Source: Frondihabitans sucicola
Lineage (GTDB): Bacteria; Actinomycetota; Actinomycetes; Actinomycetales; Microbacteriaceae
Direction: 5' to 3'
NCBI RefSeq assembly: GCF_030296615.1
Contig: NZ_AP027732.1
Coordinates: 3,601,042-3,665,041, forward strand
DNA: 64,000 nt
The notes below the pieces were generated by a model that saw only the letters and a program-made list of their open reading frames with translations, did no database searches and had not been told where the DNA came from. Position numbers and translations under genes: made by a program. Positions 1 to 10,369 of this stretch are shown piece by piece. The first letter of the stretch is position 1. Each line of letters begins with the position of its first letter.

Positions 1-249
1 CGCGAGCAGAGCCTGCTCCCTGTGGAACACATGCGGCGTCGCGACGTAGACGACATCGACGCCGGGGTCGGCCACGAGCTCGGCGTAGCTGCCGTGGGCC
101 ACCGCGATGCCGAACCGGTCGGCGAACTCTCGCGAGGTCTCCGTCTTGCGTGCACCGACCGCGGACACGGTGAACCCCGCGCCCTGCAGATCGCCGACGA
201 AGGTCGCGGCGATGCCGCCCGTGCCCAGAATTCCCCAGCGAAGACTCAT
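1..249 (-). CDS. Gfo/Idh/MocA-family oxidoreductase, N-terminal fragment (runs off window)
   Basis: The reverse strand reads MSLRWGILGTGGIAATFVGD and continues open for 83 codons to the window edge. The GILGTGGIA stretch is the Rossmann dinucleotide-binding glycine motif, and VDVVYVATPH about 70 residues in is the conserved second strand of the NAD(P)-binding domain. The family oxidises or reduces sugars and polyols with NAD(P); the substrate cannot be told from this fragment. ATG at 249 is the only sensible start. It lies 55 bp downstream of the ribokinase-like gene on the same strand, so the two may share a sugar-related operon (inference). Confidence 0.85.
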   Translation of the reverse strand, partial: MSLRWGILGTGGIAATFVGDLQGAGFTVSAVGARKTETSREFADRFGIAVAHGSYAELVADPGVDVVYVATPHVFHREQALLA

Positions 250-304
250 TCCACTTGTCTACCAGTCCCGCACGTCGTCCATCGCCGATCGTTCGACGTC
301 GAGC

Positions 305-1264
305 CTAAGAACCCGCGGTGAGCCCGAGGTCGGCAGCGCGGGCATACGACGACTGCGCGCCGACGCCGCGGATCGCGAAGGTTCCGGCGCGGGTGCCGAG
401 CTCGACGGCGCGCCCGAGATCGTCCGAGACCGACAGCGCGAAGGCGAGCGCTCCGACGAACGCGTCTCCGGCGCCCGTCGTGTCGACGACGTCGGTCGTC
501 TCGGCGGCTGCCACGTGCGGTTTCGGGTCGTCGGGACCCACCCCGCCCTCGGGTCGGTCGGAGACCGTCCAGACGGCTCCCTGCGCGCCGAGCGTGATCA
601 CGACCGACCTGGCGTTCGACTGCACCTTCTCGAGGGCGCCCCGCGCCGCGTCGACCCCGGACACCCTCTCGCCGAGAAGCTGCGAGGTCTCGGTCTCGTT
701 CAGGACCACCGGGTCGGCGACGGCCAGGACGTCGGCGGCGACCTCCCGATAGGGGGCGAGGTTCAGGATCACGCGCGCTCCGACGGCCGACGCGGCGCGC
801 GCGGTCTCCTCGAGCACGTCGACCGGCAGCTCTCCCTGCAGCACGACGATCGCGCCGGACGAGGCGAGCCGCCGGACCACGACCGCAGCACGGTCGGCCG
901 TGACCGTCTCGTTCGCACCCGAGACGACGGTGATGGAGTTCTCCCCCGCGTCGTCGACGAGGATGAGCGCGAGGCCGGTCGGAACGCCGTCCACGATGCG
1001 GACGTCGTCGACCGAGGCGCCGTCTTTCTGGAGCGACCGGAGAATGCTGGCCCCGTCGTCGTCCCGGCCGACCGCGCCGACGAAGTGCACGGCGCCGCCG
1101 AGCCGAGCTGCCGCCACGGCCTGGTTGGCTCCCTTGCCGCCGGGCTGCTTGACCAGGCGCCTCGCGATCGTCGTCTCGCCGCCGCCCGGACGGTGCGACA
1201 CCCGCACCAGGTAGTCCTGGTTGGCTGATCCGACGACGACGATCCGCTTGCTGTTCACGCTCAC
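305..1264 (-). CDS. rbsK: Ribokinase / PfkB-family carbohydrate kinase
   Basis: A 319-residue PfkB-family kinase, the usual ribokinase length. The N-terminus (RIVVVGSANQDYLVRV) is the substrate-binding strand. GGKGANQAVAAARLGG near residue 40 is PfkB signature 1, and DTTGAGDAFVGAL near residue 255 is signature 2 with the catalytic Asp and anion hole. It phosphorylates a pentose such as ribose with ATP; the exact sugar is inferred. I chose GTG at 1264; a second GTG two codons later is possible. It begins 14 bp after modBC ends, so it is probably cotranscribed with the molybdate genes despite having no known functional link to them. Confidence 0.85.
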   Translation of the reverse strand: MSVNSKRIVVVGSANQDYLVRVSHRPGGGETTIARRLVKQPGGKGANQAVAAARLGGAVHFVGAVGRDDDGASILRSLQKDGASVDDVRIVDGVPTGLALILVDDAGENSITVVSGANETVTADRAAVVVRRLASSGAIVVLQGELPVDVLEETARAASAVGARVILNLAPYREVAADVLAVADPVVLNETETSQLLGERVSGVDAARGALEKVQSNARSVVITLGAQGAVWTVSDRPEGGVGPDDPKPHVAAAETTDVVDTTGAGDAFVGALAFALSVSDDLGRAVELGTRAGTFAIRGVGAQSSYARAADLGLTAGS

Positions 1265-1278
1265 CAGCCTGTCACGAC

Positions 1279-3147
1279 TCAGGGGCGCCCCGCGGCGGCA
1301 TCCGCCCACACCGAGAGAGCGGCAGGATCCCAGCGCACGCGCGCCGCCTCGCCCACGGCGAGCTCGACCACGTCGGTGGTGTGCGCGCGGAGCTCGGTCC
1401 CCTCGCCGACCCGCACGGTCACGGTGGTCGAGGTGCCCAGGTCGACCACGTCGGTGACGGTGGCCGCGACCCCGGCCTGCGCCTCCGATCCTGCTGCCCC
1501 CGATGGTACGGCCCGGACGACCCTCAGCCGCTCCGGTCGGACGCTCCAGAGCACCGGCGAACCGACGGGCAGCCCGTGGTCGGGTGCCGGAACCGTGGTT
1601 CCCGAGGTCTCGAAGGCACCGTGCGACGTGACCACGCCGCGCAGCAGGTTGGGAATCCCGAGCAGGCGGGCGACCTCGGGCGACGCGGGCCGCCCGTAGA
1701 CCTCGCCCCGGGTTCCGGACTGCAGGATCTTTCCGCCCTCGATCACGAGGATCTCGTCGGCCAGGAGGGCAGCTTCCTCCGGGTCGTGCGTGACGAGTAC
1801 GGTCGACAGCCCGGTCTCGCGCTGCAGACGCCGCACCTCTCGTCGCAACTCCTCGCGCACCGGGGCGTCGAGGGCGGAGAACGGTTCGTCGAGCAGGACG
1901 ACCCGGGGCTCTCGGCTGAGGGCCGAAGCGAGCGCCACGCGCTGCCGCTGCCCGCCGGAGAGCTGCTCCGGCAGCCTGTCGTCGAGGCCGTCGAGGTGCA
2001 GTGTCGAGAGCCACCAGGCAGCGACCGCCGGGTCGGTGCCGACGCCGAAGCCGACCTGCTGCCTGACCGTACGGCCGGGCAGCAGCGCACCGCCCTGGGC
2101 GACGTAGCCGACGTGCCGCGACTCGGTGGAGACGTCCGTGACGTCCTCGCCCGCGAGCGCCACGGACCCTGCCCGGTCTCCCAGCAGACCGGCGAGAGCG
2201 CGGAGGGTCATCGACTTGCCTGACCCGGACGGCCCCAGGATCGCGATCCGGTGCGCCCCCGCCCGATGCGCCACCTCGAGGTGGAAGCCCCCGACGCGCG
2301 CGTCGAGCGCGAACGAGACGGGGGTCGGGAGGGCGGCGCGGGGTTCGGTCGGGACGATCGTCGGGGCACGCCGGGTGCCCCGGGATCCTGCGCTCGTCGC
2401 TTTTCGCCGCGGACGGCGGATCAGGCCGACGACGACCGCCACGATCGCAATCGCGAGGGCCAGGGCCGTCGGCGCCTGGGTGCCGGGGATCCCGGAGCTC
2501 TGGAACTGGACGCTCGTGAAGACCGGGAGGGAGTACGGGTGATACGACAGCAAGACCGTCGCGCCGTATTCTCCGAGGGCGCGCAGCCAGGTGAGCAGGA
2601 TCCCCGCCCCGATTCCCGACGAGGCGGCCGGCAGCGCGACCCGGAGAAAGCGGGCGAGGGGCCGGTGCCCGAGAGTCGCCGCCAGATCGTCGAGCGCAGG
2701 ATCGAGCGCGGCGAAGGCACTGCGCGCGGCGATCACCAGGAAGGGCGATGCGACGAAGGTCTGAGCGATGACGATGCCGGTGAGAGTTCCTGTCAGCTCA
2801 CCGCCGAACAGCTCACCGAGCCACGTGTACGGCCCGACGATGTAGATCAGGACGATGCCGCTCATCACGGGCGGCAGCGCCAACGGCAATTGCACCAGGA
2901 CGCCGACCGCGCGGCTCAGCCAGCTCGTCGACCGCGCCAGCGCAAAGGCCAGCGGGACACCGAGCACGACGATGATGGCCGTCGAGATGCTGGCACTGGC
3001 GATCGAGGTCCAGAAGGCGGAGGCCAGCCCCGGGGCTTCGAACCCGCGATCGTCCGAGACGGCGAACCGGACCACGAACGCCGCGATCGGCACCAGGAGG
3101 TAGAGCGCGAGCAGCCCGCCCAGGTACGTGAGCGGACTGCGTGACAT
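1279..3147 (-). CDS. modBC: Molybdate ABC transporter, fused permease-ATPase (ModBC)
   Basis: One 622-residue chain joins two ABC subunits. Residues about 1-245 are a ModB-type permease with several hydrophobic segments and the EAA-like loop GEYGATVLLSYHP. Residues about 280-500 are the ATPase, with Walker A GPSGSGKS, signature LSGGQRQRVALA, Walker B VVLLDEPFSALD and the switch His in VLVTHD. About 120 C-terminal residues form a TOBE-like oxyanion-sensing domain. Separate modB and modC are the rule in enterobacteria; fusions are known in actinobacteria. ATG at 3147 lies 20 bp after modA. The complex imports molybdate across the membrane with ModA. Sulfate or tungstate cannot be excluded from sequence alone. 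Confidence 0.9.
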   Translation of the reverse strand: MSRSPLTYLGGLLALYLLVPIAAFVVRFAVSDDRGFEAPGLASAFWTSIASASISTAIIVVLGVPLAFALARSTSWLSRAVGVLVQLPLALPPVMSGIVLIYIVGPYTWLGELFGGELTGTLTGIVIAQTFVASPFLVIAARSAFAALDPALDDLAATLGHRPLARFLRVALPAASSGIGAGILLTWLRALGEYGATVLLSYHPYSLPVFTSVQFQSSGIPGTQAPTALALAIAIVAVVVGLIRRPRRKATSAGSRGTRRAPTIVPTEPRAALPTPVSFALDARVGGFHLEVAHRAGAHRIAILGPSGSGKSMTLRALAGLLGDRAGSVALAGEDVTDVSTESRHVGYVAQGGALLPGRTVRQQVGFGVGTDPAVAAWWLSTLHLDGLDDRLPEQLSGGQRQRVALASALSREPRVVLLDEPFSALDAPVREELRREVRRLQRETGLSTVLVTHDPEEAALLADEILVIEGGKILQSGTRGEVYGRPASPEVARLLGIPNLLRGVVTSHGAFETSGTTVPAPDHGLPVGSPVLWSVRPERLRVVRAVPSGAAGSEAQAGVAATVTDVVDLGTSTTVTVRVGEGTELRAHTTDVVELAVGEAARVRWDPAALSVWADAAAGRP

Positions 3148-3167
3148 CTCGCTCAGCCTAGAGGGCT

Positions 3168-4090
3168 CTACCGACCAAGGACGCTCTCGAGCGCCGTGGG
3201 GACGCCGGTGCCGCTCACGTCGGCGGGCGAGATCAGGTCGTAGCCGAACTTCTTCATGTCGGCCTTGCCCTCTTTGCCGAGCAAGTACTGGATGAAGGCG
3301 TCGGCGCCCTTCGAGTTGGGCGCACCGGCCAGCTTGGTGACGGTGTAGGTCGCCTTGAGATCCTGACCCGTGAGCGGGATCGTCGTGAGATCGGCGGCCT
3401 TGGCCTCGGACGCGTAGAAGAACGCGGCGTCCAGCTGTCCGGCTTGCAGACGACCGACGAGGGACTCCTCGGGCTGGACGTTGTCGTACGACTTCGCGAT
3501 CGTGGCCAGCTCCGGCTTGTTCTCGCTCTTCGCGGCGTTCTCGAGGGCCGTGACGCTCAACGCGCCCTTCGGGTCGGTGAGGGCATCGGTCGATCCGAGC
3601 TTGAAGCCGGACTCGCCGACGACGTCGTACCAGGGCTTGGATGTGAGGTCGGCGGCGAAACTCGACTTCGGGTTGATGCCGATCACGAGGTTGGACGAGG
3701 CGAAGCTGGCGTACCAGGACACCCAGTTGCCGTTCGCCGACCCCTCGAGCGTCTGGTTGACCTTCGGGCTGGCGCTGACGAAGACGTCGGCCTTGACGGT
3801 CTTGCCCTTGATCTGGGTGGCGAGGGCTCCGGAGCCCGCGCCCTGCCCCTGGAACGTGAAACCGGTGGCCTTGTCGTAGGCGGGCCCGACCGTCTTCTCC
3901 ATGAGGTCGACGAGCGAACCCGCGTACAGGACCGTGACGTCGCCGCTGCCCCGGGTCAGCGTGCTGGTCGGTTTCGGGGACGAGCTGGAAGCGCTGTCGC
4001 CCCCGTCGGACGAGCAGGCTGAGGCGAGCAGAGCGACGCTCGCACAGGCGGCGACGAGAGCCGCGATGCGGCGGGGGTCCGAGTGATCAT
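3168..4090 (-). CDS. modA: Molybdate-binding lipoprotein ModA (N-terminus frameshifted)
   Basis: The extracellular solute-binding protein for the downstream ModBC. The mature part contains VTVLYAGSLVDLMEKTVGPA, typical of ModA, and is followed by GSGALATQI. The signal peptide ends in the lipobox LLASAC, so the protein should be lipid-anchored on the outer face of the membrane. The frame encoding this signal peptide has no start codon before a stop upstream near 4130. ATG at 4090 is one frame off. Adding one G to the run of five G at 4073-4077 joins them, giving a start MITRTPRRIAALVAAC and a protein of normal length. I read this as a missing base. First gene of the modA-modBC-kinase run. Confidence 0.85.
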
Positions 4091-4202
4091 TGTTCGACCG
4101 TAGCGCGATCTGCGGAACCAGACGGGCAGATCATCCGCATCTGCGGCATTTCGTTACCGTGCGGACGAAGACGGCACCCTCGCGACACCGGAACGGCTTC
4201 TC

Positions 4203-4220
4203 CACCGGTCGGGACCGGTG
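4203..4220 (-). terminator. Hairpin downstream of tRNA-Thr (possible terminator)
   Basis: A perfect 7-bp stem, CACCGGT / ACCGGTG, with a 4-nt loop lies about 50 nt past the 3' end of tRNA-Thr on the minus strand. No clear U-tract follows, so a terminator role is only suggested by position. Confidence 0.3.
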
Positions 4221-4269
4221 CGAGAAGGCCGTAGCGTGAGGGGAGAAGACTCCGAGAACGGAATCGCGG

Positions 4270-4342
4270 AGCCGCCTGTCGGAATCGAACCGACGACCTT
4301 CTCATTACGAGTGAGACGCTCTACCGACTGAGCTAAGGCGGC
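4270..4342 (-). tRNA. tRNA-Thr (anticodon CGT)
   Basis: The reverse strand folds as a 73-nt tRNA. The acceptor stem GCCGCCT pairs with AGGCGGC, the D-arm contains TAGCTCAGTCGGTAGAGC, and the anticodon stem TCTCA/TGAGA encloses loop CTCGTAA with anticodon CGT. The T-arm is GTCGGTTCGATTCCGAC and the discriminator base is U. CCA is not encoded. It sits between the TetR gene and modA on the same strand. Confidence 0.96.
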
Positions 4343-4381
4343 GTGGTTTCGGGCCGGGGCCAGAACGCACAGTCAGATACA

Positions 4382-5053
4382 TTACCCGATGTCGGGAGCG
4401 TCTCGTGACACCAGCCGACGCATCCGCTCGAAGCTCGAGTCGAGGTGCCCGCGAAGCGTCGTTCCGACGTCGTCGCCGGGGTTCTCGTTCTTCTGTTCGA
4501 CCCATTCCGCCCAGCCGTGTCGCAGCGCGGCCATGACGACGAGGGTGGTGAGCTGCGCGTCGCTGGCGAGGCGTTCGGGGTCGGCAGCCAGCTCGGGGTC
4601 GTCGCGTTCGAGACGCTGGCGAATGGCGTCGCCGAGCTGCGCTTCGAACTGCTGCATGCTGGCCGTGCGGCGGGCGAAGAGCTCGGGGTGTTCGCGGAGG
4701 ACCTCGCGGCGCCAGCGGACCAGCTCGCGATCGGTGATGTTGGCTTCGGTCGCGATCTCGATGAGGTCGACGACGTCGTGGAGGATCCGGCCCCGGCCGC
4801 TCCCCTCGAGGAACGGCCGCAGCTCGTCTCCCTCCGGCAGGATCGGGGGATCGCCGACGACGGCGTCTTCTTTGGACGGGAAGTAGTTGAAGAAGGTTCT
4901 GGCGGAGACGTCCGCGTCGCGGCTGATCATGTCGACGGTCACGGCGTCGTAGCCGAGCTGCCGAACCAGGCGCAGCACCGCGACCTGGATGGCTCGTCGC
5001 GTGGCGAGTCGTTTGCGTTCGCGGAGGCCGGGCGGGGAGACGTCGTCGGTCAT
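4382..5053 (-). CDS. TetR-family transcriptional regulator
   Basis: A 223-residue TetR protein. The N-terminal helix-turn-helix spans about residues 10-60 and ends with the classic ARTFFNYFPSKEDAV recognition-helix and following-helix pattern. The C-terminal ligand and dimer domain has no match I recognise beyond the general actinobacterial group often compared with MftR. ATG at 5053 starts 14 bp after holB stops, so it is probably the last gene of the topA-tmk-holB operon. Its target is unknown; in TetR families autoregulation or control of a divergent neighbour is usual, but there is no divergent neighbour here. Confidence 0.9.
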   Translation of the reverse strand: MTDDVSPPGLRERKRLATRRAIQVAVLRLVRQLGYDAVTVDMISRDADVSARTFFNYFPSKEDAVVGDPPILPEGDELRPFLEGSGRGRILHDVVDLIEIATEANITDRELVRWRREVLREHPELFARRTASMQQFEAQLGDAIRQRLERDDPELAADPERLASDAQLTTLVVMAALRHGWAEWVEQKNENPGDDVGTTLRGHLDSSFERMRRLVSRDAPDIG

Positions 5054-5067
5054 GGATACATCCTGGC

Positions 5068-6216
5068 TTATCGAACGGGGTGTCGGCTGACTGCGATGAG
5101 CATCGCTTCGAGGGCGAGAGCCGGTGCCACGTTGCCGTCGATGCGGGTCCTGGCCGTCGTGATGGCGTCCATGACCCGGAGGGTCGTCGCCGGTGTCGCC
5201 GCTGCCGCAGCGGTGTCGAGGTCGTGCCGGATGCTCTGGTTGATCGGCTCTTCGCTGACTCCGAGCTGGAGGAGCAGGATGTCGCGGTAGAGCGAGAGGA
5301 GATCGACGAGGATCCGGTCGATTCCGTCGCGGAGGCTTCGAGTCGCGCGGCGCTTCTGGTCGTCTTCGAGTGCCCGGAGCTGAGCGCGAAGGGCGGGCGG
5401 GACGGTTCCGCCGGGGGCGACGCCGAGAGAGCGGAGGGCGCTCTCGCGTTCTTCGGCGTCACGCTCGAGCGTGATGGCCTTGGCGTCTTCGCCGGCCACC
5501 GCGAGCAGCGTGGCGGCAGCGACGACGGCATCGGAGACGGATCGGATCGCCAGCGCCGTCTCGAGTGTCTGCCGGCGGCGGGCGCGGGCGTCGGGATCGG
5601 TGGCCAGACGGTGCGCCATACCGATGTGGCTCTGCGCCTCGCGGGCTGCGACCTCGGCGGTCGCCGGGTCGACGCCGTCTCGCTCGCGCAGGAGCTCGGC
5701 CACGTCGGCGACCGATGGGACACGGAGCCGGACGCTCCGGACCCGTGAGCGGATGGTCGGGATCAGATCGGCCTCGCTGGGCGCGCAGAGGATCCACACG
5801 GTGCGAGGCGGAGGCTCTTCGAGGGCTTTGAGCAGGACGTTCGACGTGCGCTCCGTCATGCGGTCGGCGTCTTCGATGACGACGACGCGGTACCGGCCGA
5901 CCGAGGGCGAGAACTGCGACGCCTTCACGAGCTCTCGGACCTCGTCCATCTTGATGATCACCATCTCGGTGCTCAGGACGGCGAGGTCGGGGTGCGTGCG
6001 CGCCTGCACCTGGCGGACCGTGAGGTCTTCGTCGTCGGGTCCGCGGGACAGCAGTGCCGCAGCGAACGCGTAGGCCAGGTTGGACCGACCGGACCCCGGG
6101 GGCCCGGTGATCAGCCACGAGTGCGACATGGCCACGTTGCCGGGCGCCGTACTGGCAGCCGCTCGAAGCGATCGAATGGCTTCGGCCTGCCCGGTGAGGT
6201 GATCCCAGACGCCCAT
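5068..6216 (-). CDS. holB: DNA polymerase III subunit delta'
   Basis: A 382-residue AAA+ clamp-loader subunit. The N-terminus MGVWDHLTGQAEAIRSLRAA and the P-loop-like GPPGSGRSNLAYAFA near residue 38 are conserved. The sensor region has VIEDADRMTERTSNVLLKAL and EEPPPRTVWILCAPS, typical of delta'. The zinc-binding cysteines seen in many delta' and gamma/tau proteins are absent, as in other actinobacterial HolB. It works with DnaX, also in this window, and delta to load the beta clamp. ATG at 6216 lies 2 bp after the tmk stop, implying coupled translation in the topA-tmk-holB operon. Confidence 0.93.
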   Translation of the reverse strand: MGVWDHLTGQAEAIRSLRAAASTAPGNVAMSHSWLITGPPGSGRSNLAYAFAAALLSRGPDDEDLTVRQVQARTHPDLAVLSTEMVIIKMDEVRELVKASQFSPSVGRYRVVVIEDADRMTERTSNVLLKALEEPPPRTVWILCAPSEADLIPTIRSRVRSVRLRVPSVADVAELLRERDGVDPATAEVAAREAQSHIGMAHRLATDPDARARRRQTLETALAIRSVSDAVVAAATLLAVAGEDAKAITLERDAEERESALRSLGVAPGGTVPPALRAQLRALEDDQKRRATRSLRDGIDRILVDLLSLYRDILLLQLGVSEEPINQSIRHDLDTAAAAATPATTLRVMDAITTARTRIDGNVAPALALEAMLIAVSRHPVR

Positions 6217-6218
6217 GG

Positions 6219-6838
6219 TCAGCCCAGCATAGTCGCGACGCGGGAGCGGATCGCGGCGGCGATCTCGTCGGGAGGCAGGGTGGCGTCGATCACGAGAAAG
6301 CGCTCCGGCTCGGCCCCGGCCAGGGTCAGGAAGCCCTGACGCACGCGGGCGTGGAAGTCGGACGCTTCGGCCTCGAGCCGGTCGTACTCGGTGCGCGAGG
6401 TGTCGAGGCGCGCGCGGCTCGACGCCTCGTCGAGATCCAGCAGGATCGTGAGGTCGGGCAGGAGACCTTCCGTCGCCCAGAGCGAGAGGGTACGGACCTC
6501 GTCTGCTCCGAGCACGCGCCCTGCTCCCTGGTACGCCACCGAGGAGTCGAGATAGCGGTCTTGCAGGACGACGTCGCCCCGCTCGAGCGCCGGACGCACG
6601 ACGGTCGCCACATGGTGCGCGCGATCGGCGGCGTAGAGCAGGGCCTCGGCGCGGGGAGCGATGTGGCCGCGGCGGTGGAGGACCATTCCGCGGATCTCGA
6701 CTCCGAGATCGGTGCCACCCGGTTCGCGCGTGCGCACGACCGGGTGGGAGCCCTCGACCAGCCAGGACTCGAGAAGCGCCGCCTGCGTCGATTTTCCGGC
6801 GCCGTCTCCCCTTCGAGCGTGATGAAGAGGCCGGCCAC
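6219..6838 (-). CDS. tmk: Thymidylate kinase (frameshifted by one missing base)
   Basis: It phosphorylates dTMP to dTDP and is essential for DNA synthesis. Reading from GTG at 6838 gives [10 protein letters not shown], then the frame is lost. The rest ([32 protein letters not shown]-like and DLTILLDLD motifs) is in another frame. Inserting one C in the run CCCC at 6808-6811 restores [18 protein letters not shown], the P-loop, and a 206-residue protein, the normal length. The GTG overlaps the topA stop by one base (TAGTG) and the end lies 2 bp before holB. An essential gene in a conserved operon is very unlikely to be a true pseudogene. Confidence 0.92.
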
Positions 6839-9765
6839 TACTCGGACTCGGTCGCCGTCGTGCCGGCCGACGTCGAGGGGTTGCCGGTCTTCTTGGCGGG
6901 TGCCTTGCGAGCGACCGCCTTCTTGGCCGTGGTGGTCGCCTTGGCTGCCGCAGGCTTCTTGGCGGCGGGCTTCTTGGCGGCCGGCTTCTTCGCCGGGGCC
7001 TTCTTGGCCGCGGGTTTCTTGGCCGGGCCCTTGGCTCGCTTGTCGGCGATCAACTGCACGGCGCGATCGAAGTCGACCTCCTCGACGGTCTCACCGCGCG
7101 GGATGGTCGCGTTGGTCTCGCCGTCGGTGACGTAGGCGCCGAAACGGCCGTCCTTGATCTTGATCGCCTTGCCGCTGACCGGATCGGGAGCGTCGAAGTC
7201 CTTGAGGGCACTCGAGGCGCGCCGGGCGCCGTACTTGGGCTGCGCGTAGAGCTCGAGGGCTCCGGCGAGATCGATGTCGAAGATCTGGTCTTCGCTCGTC
7301 AGGGATCGGGTGTCGGCGCCCTTCTTGAGGTAGGGGCCGTAGCGACCGTTCTGTGCCTGGATCTCGTCGCCCGACTCGGGGTCGAGCCCGACGGTGCGAG
7401 GGAGATCGAGAAGGCGTAGCGCGGTCGCGAGGTCGATCGAGTCGACGTCCATCGACTTGAACAGGGAGGCGGTGCGCTCTTTCGGGAGCGCCGCCTTCTT
7501 GGCCGGGGCCTTCTTCTTCGGCGGGGCCTTCGTGAGGGTCGTCCCCGTCTCGGCTCCGGCCGGTGCCGCTTCCAGGATCTCGCCCGTCTCGCTGTCGACG
7601 GCGATGTCGGAGACGACCTCGACGGGTCGCTCGGTCACGTAAGGGCCGAAGCGACCGTCCTTGGCGATGACCTCCTTGCCCGAGTCGGGGTTCAGGCCCA
7701 GCACGCGGTCGCCGATGACGGGGGCGTCGATCAGTTCGCGCGCGCGCTGCGGCGTGAGCTCGTCGGGGGCCATGTCTTCGGGAACGTTGACGCGCCTGGG
7801 GGTCTCGGGGTCGTCGCCCGGAGCCTCGAGATAGGGCCCGTAGCGGCCGATGCGGAGCGTCAGCCCTTCGCCGAGCGAGATCGAGTTGATGTCGCGCGCG
7901 TCGATCTCGCCGAGGTTGTCGATGACCTTGCGCAGCCCTCGGTGGGTGTCGTTGCCGAAGTAGAAGCCGTTGAGCCAGTCGACGCGGTCGGCTTCGCCGC
8001 CGGCGATGAGGTCGAGGTCGTCTTCCATGCTGGCGGTGAAGTCGTATTCGACGAGGTCGCCGAAGTAGTCCTCGAGCAGGCGCACGACGGAGAACGCGAT
8101 CCAGTTGGGGACGAGAGCCGTGCCGCGCGGCGTGACGTAGCCGCGATCGACGATGGTGGACATGATCGCGGCGTAGGTCGACGGACGACCGATGCCGAGC
8201 TCTTCGAGGGTCTTCACGAGGCTCGCCTCGGTGTAGCGCGGCGGAGCGCTGGTGTCGTGCCCCTTGGCCTCCACGTCGTCGATCGACAGCGTCTGACCTT
8301 CGGTGAGCGGAGGCAGCTTCGCGTCGGCCGGAGCCGCGTCGGCGTGGCGCTCTTCGTCCTGGCCCTCTTCGTAGGCCGCGAGGAAACCGCGGAAGGTGAT
8401 CACGGTACCGGTGGCGACGAACTCCGCGAGGGTACCCGCCTGCCCGGAGCCGCGGGATCCTGCGTCGATCCCCTCGACGGCCTGGGCGGTCGTGGCGGCG
8501 ACGACCACGGAGGCGGTCGAGCCCTTGGCGTCGGCCATCTGCGAGGCGACTGTTCGCTTCCAGATGAGGTCGTAGAGCTTCCAGTCGTTGCCGCGGAGAG
8601 TGCCTTCGAGCTGCGAGGGCGTCTTGAAGGTGTCACCCGACGGGCGGATGGCCTCGTGCGCCTCTTGGGCGTTCTTGCTCTTGCCCGAGTACAGGCGTGC
8701 CTTCTCGGGAATGGTCTCGGCACCGTAGAGCTTCGACGCCTGCGAGCGCGCCGCGTCGATCGCCTGCTGCGAGAGCGACGGCGAGTCGGTTCGCATGTAG
8801 GTGATGTAGCCGTTCTCGTAGAGAGACTGCGCCACGCTCATGGTCTGCCTGGCAGAGAAGCGCAGCTTGCGAGCGGCCTCCTGCTGCAGCGTCGAGGTGG
8901 TGAACGGCGCCGCCGGGCGCCTCGTGTACGGCTTCGACTCGACGGACTGCACGACGACGCCCACGCTGGGCTCGTACAGCGCGGTCGCGAGCGCTTGGGC
9001 GTTGGTGGCGTCGAGGGAGACGGCGTCGCCCTTGAGTTTTCCGCGGTCGTCGAAGTCGCGCCCGGTGGCGATCCGCGACCCGTTGACCCGCACGAGGCGC
9101 GACGGGAAGGGCAGACGGTCGGTCGTCGGGGAGAAGATCGCGCTGAGATCCCAGTAGCTGGCCGAGACGAAGGCCAGGCGCTCGCGCTCCCGGTCGACGA
9201 CGAGGCGCGTCGCCGCGGACTGCACGCGACCGGCGGAGAGGCCGGGGCCGACCTTGCGCCAGAGGACGGGCGACACCTCGTAGCCGTACAGGCGGTCGAG
9301 GATGCGACGCGTCTCTTGGGCGTCGACGAGCGCGGTGTCGAGCTCGCGGGTGTTCTCCTGGGCCTTCTGGATGGCGTCCTTGGTGATCTCGTGGAAGACC
9401 ATCCGCTTGACGGGGACCTTCGGCTTCAACTCTTGCAGCAGGTGCCACGCGATGGCCTCGCCCTCGCGGTCCTCATCTGTTGCGAGGTAGAGCTCGTCGG
9501 CGTTCTTCAGGGCGCGCTTGAGGTCGGCGACGGTCTTCTTCTTGGCGTCGGAGACGACGTAGTAGGGCTCGAAGCCGTTCTCGACGTCGACGGAGAACTT
9601 GCCGAGCGAGCCCTTCTTGAGCTCGGGCGGGAGGTTCTTGGGCTCGACGAGGTCGCGGATGTGGCCGACGGACGCCAGCACCTCGTATCCGCTGCCCAGA
9701 TACTGACCGATCGTTTTCGCCTTGGCAGGCGACTCGACGATGACCAGTTTCTTCGTGCCTGGCAC
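6838..9765 (-). CDS. topA: DNA topoisomerase I
   Basis: A 975-residue type IA topoisomerase that relaxes negative supercoils. The TOPRIM domain opens with [20 protein letters not shown] and has the acidic triad in [14 protein letters not shown]. The catalytic Tyr lies in [13 protein letters not shown]. After the core come repeated C-terminal TOPRIM_C-type modules ([44 protein letters not shown]) instead of zinc fingers. A Lys/Ala/Pro-rich tail rich in KKPA repeats follows, typical of actinobacterial TopA and able to bind DNA nonspecifically. I chose GTG at 9765, behind AAGGAG; the much longer upstream open frame has no family support. Confidence 0.97.
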   Translation of the reverse strand: MPGTKKLVIVESPAKAKTIGQYLGSGYEVLASVGHIRDLVEPKNLPPELKKGSLGKFSVDVENGFEPYYVVSDAKKKTVADLKRALKNADELYLATDEDREGEAIAWHLLQELKPKVPVKRMVFHEITKDAIQKAQENTRELDTALVDAQETRRILDRLYGYEVSPVLWRKVGPGLSAGRVQSAATRLVVDRERERLAFVSASYWDLSAIFSPTTDRLPFPSRLVRVNGSRIATGRDFDDRGKLKGDAVSLDATNAQALATALYEPSVGVVVQSVESKPYTRRPAAPFTTSTLQQEAARKLRFSARQTMSVAQSLYENGYITYMRTDSPSLSQQAIDAARSQASKLYGAETIPEKARLYSGKSKNAQEAHEAIRPSGDTFKTPSQLEGTLRGNDWKLYDLIWKRTVASQMADAKGSTASVVVAATTAQAVEGIDAGSRGSGQAGTLAEFVATGTVITFRGFLAAYEEGQDEERHADAAPADAKLPPLTEGQTLSIDDVEAKGHDTSAPPRYTEASLVKTLEELGIGRPSTYAAIMSTIVDRGYVTPRGTALVPNWIAFSVVRLLEDYFGDLVEYDFTASMEDDLDLIAGGEADRVDWLNGFYFGNDTHRGLRKVIDNLGEIDARDINSISLGEGLTLRIGRYGPYLEAPGDDPETPRRVNVPEDMAPDELTPQRARELIDAPVIGDRVLGLNPDSGKEVIAKDGRFGPYVTERPVEVVSDIAVDSETGEILEAAPAGAETGTTLTKAPPKKKAPAKKAALPKERTASLFKSMDVDSIDLATALRLLDLPRTVGLDPESGDEIQAQNGRYGPYLKKGADTRSLTSEDQIFDIDLAGALELYAQPKYGARRASSALKDFDAPDPVSGKAIKIKDGRFGAYVTDGETNATIPRGETVEEVDFDRAVQLIADKRAKGPAKKPAAKKAPAKKPAAKKPAAKKPAAAKATTTAKKAVARKAPAKKTGNPSTSAGTTATESE

Positions 9766-9958
9766 GGGACTCCTTGGATGGTGATAAGGACTGCCTGCGA
9801 ACTGCGCAGGCGGCTTGATGACGTGTTCTCGACCGACGGTCGGCCCACGATGAGGACCGGTGCCCGACGGCCTCGTTGCCCCGACGATCGGTGAGATCGC
9901 ACGATGTCGGTGCACCCGACAGGCACACCATACACACACAAGGCCGGTGTCTCGCTCC

Positions 9959-10369
9959 TCATTTCTTGGAAGAAGCAGTGCGCGGGCTCGGCGGCGACCG
10001 AGGTTGCCCGGCCGTCGCAGCCACTGTGATGACGAACGGACCGACCCGGGAGGAGACGGCCACGGTCGCACTGCTCCCCTCTGTCTCGCAGGTCACGATC
10101 CGGGCTCGATTGGCCGCCGCGACGGTGGTCGCGACTTCGCACGGCGAGCCCGGGACGACTCCGGAAGCGACGTCGGCGGCGGCGAGCGCCGCGGCGTCGG
10201 CCCCTGCCCCCAGGCGATGCCGCTCGACGAGGACACCGGCGGCCGTGGCGATGGCGAGTGTGGTCGCTGTGACCGCGCCGACGATGGCCGCCGCCAGCAC
10301 CGTGATGGTGCCCGAGTCGTCTCGAGCCCGACGGGAGCACGCCTTCCGCGCGCGGAGCGGCGCGGTCAC
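9959..10369 (-). CDS. TadE-like / Rv3654c-family secreted protein
   Basis: About 136 residues. The N-terminal hydrophobic helix after RARDDSGTITVLAAAIVGAV is the pilin-like TadE/TadG motif. Next comes ERHRLGAGADAAALAAAD, characteristic of the Rv3654c-like family found at the end of actinobacterial Tad loci. GTG at 10369 overlaps the preceding TadE stop by 4 bp (GTGA). The protein should be exported or membrane-anchored and is a probable minor pseudopilin. Its molecular role is not established. Last gene of the Tad-like operon. Confidence 0.8.
   Translation of the reverse strand: MTAPLRARKACSRRARDDSGTITVLAAAIVGAVTATTLAIATAAGVLVERHRLGAGADAAALAAADVASGVVPGSPCEVATTVAAANRARIVTCETEGSSATVAVSSRVGPFVITVAATAGQPRSPPSPRTASSKK

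Noticed and set aside
9766-10071. N-terminal extension of topA by about 100 residues
   Set aside because: The upstream frame is open, but TopA proteins begin at [13 protein letters not shown], and GTG 9765 has a ribosome-binding site.
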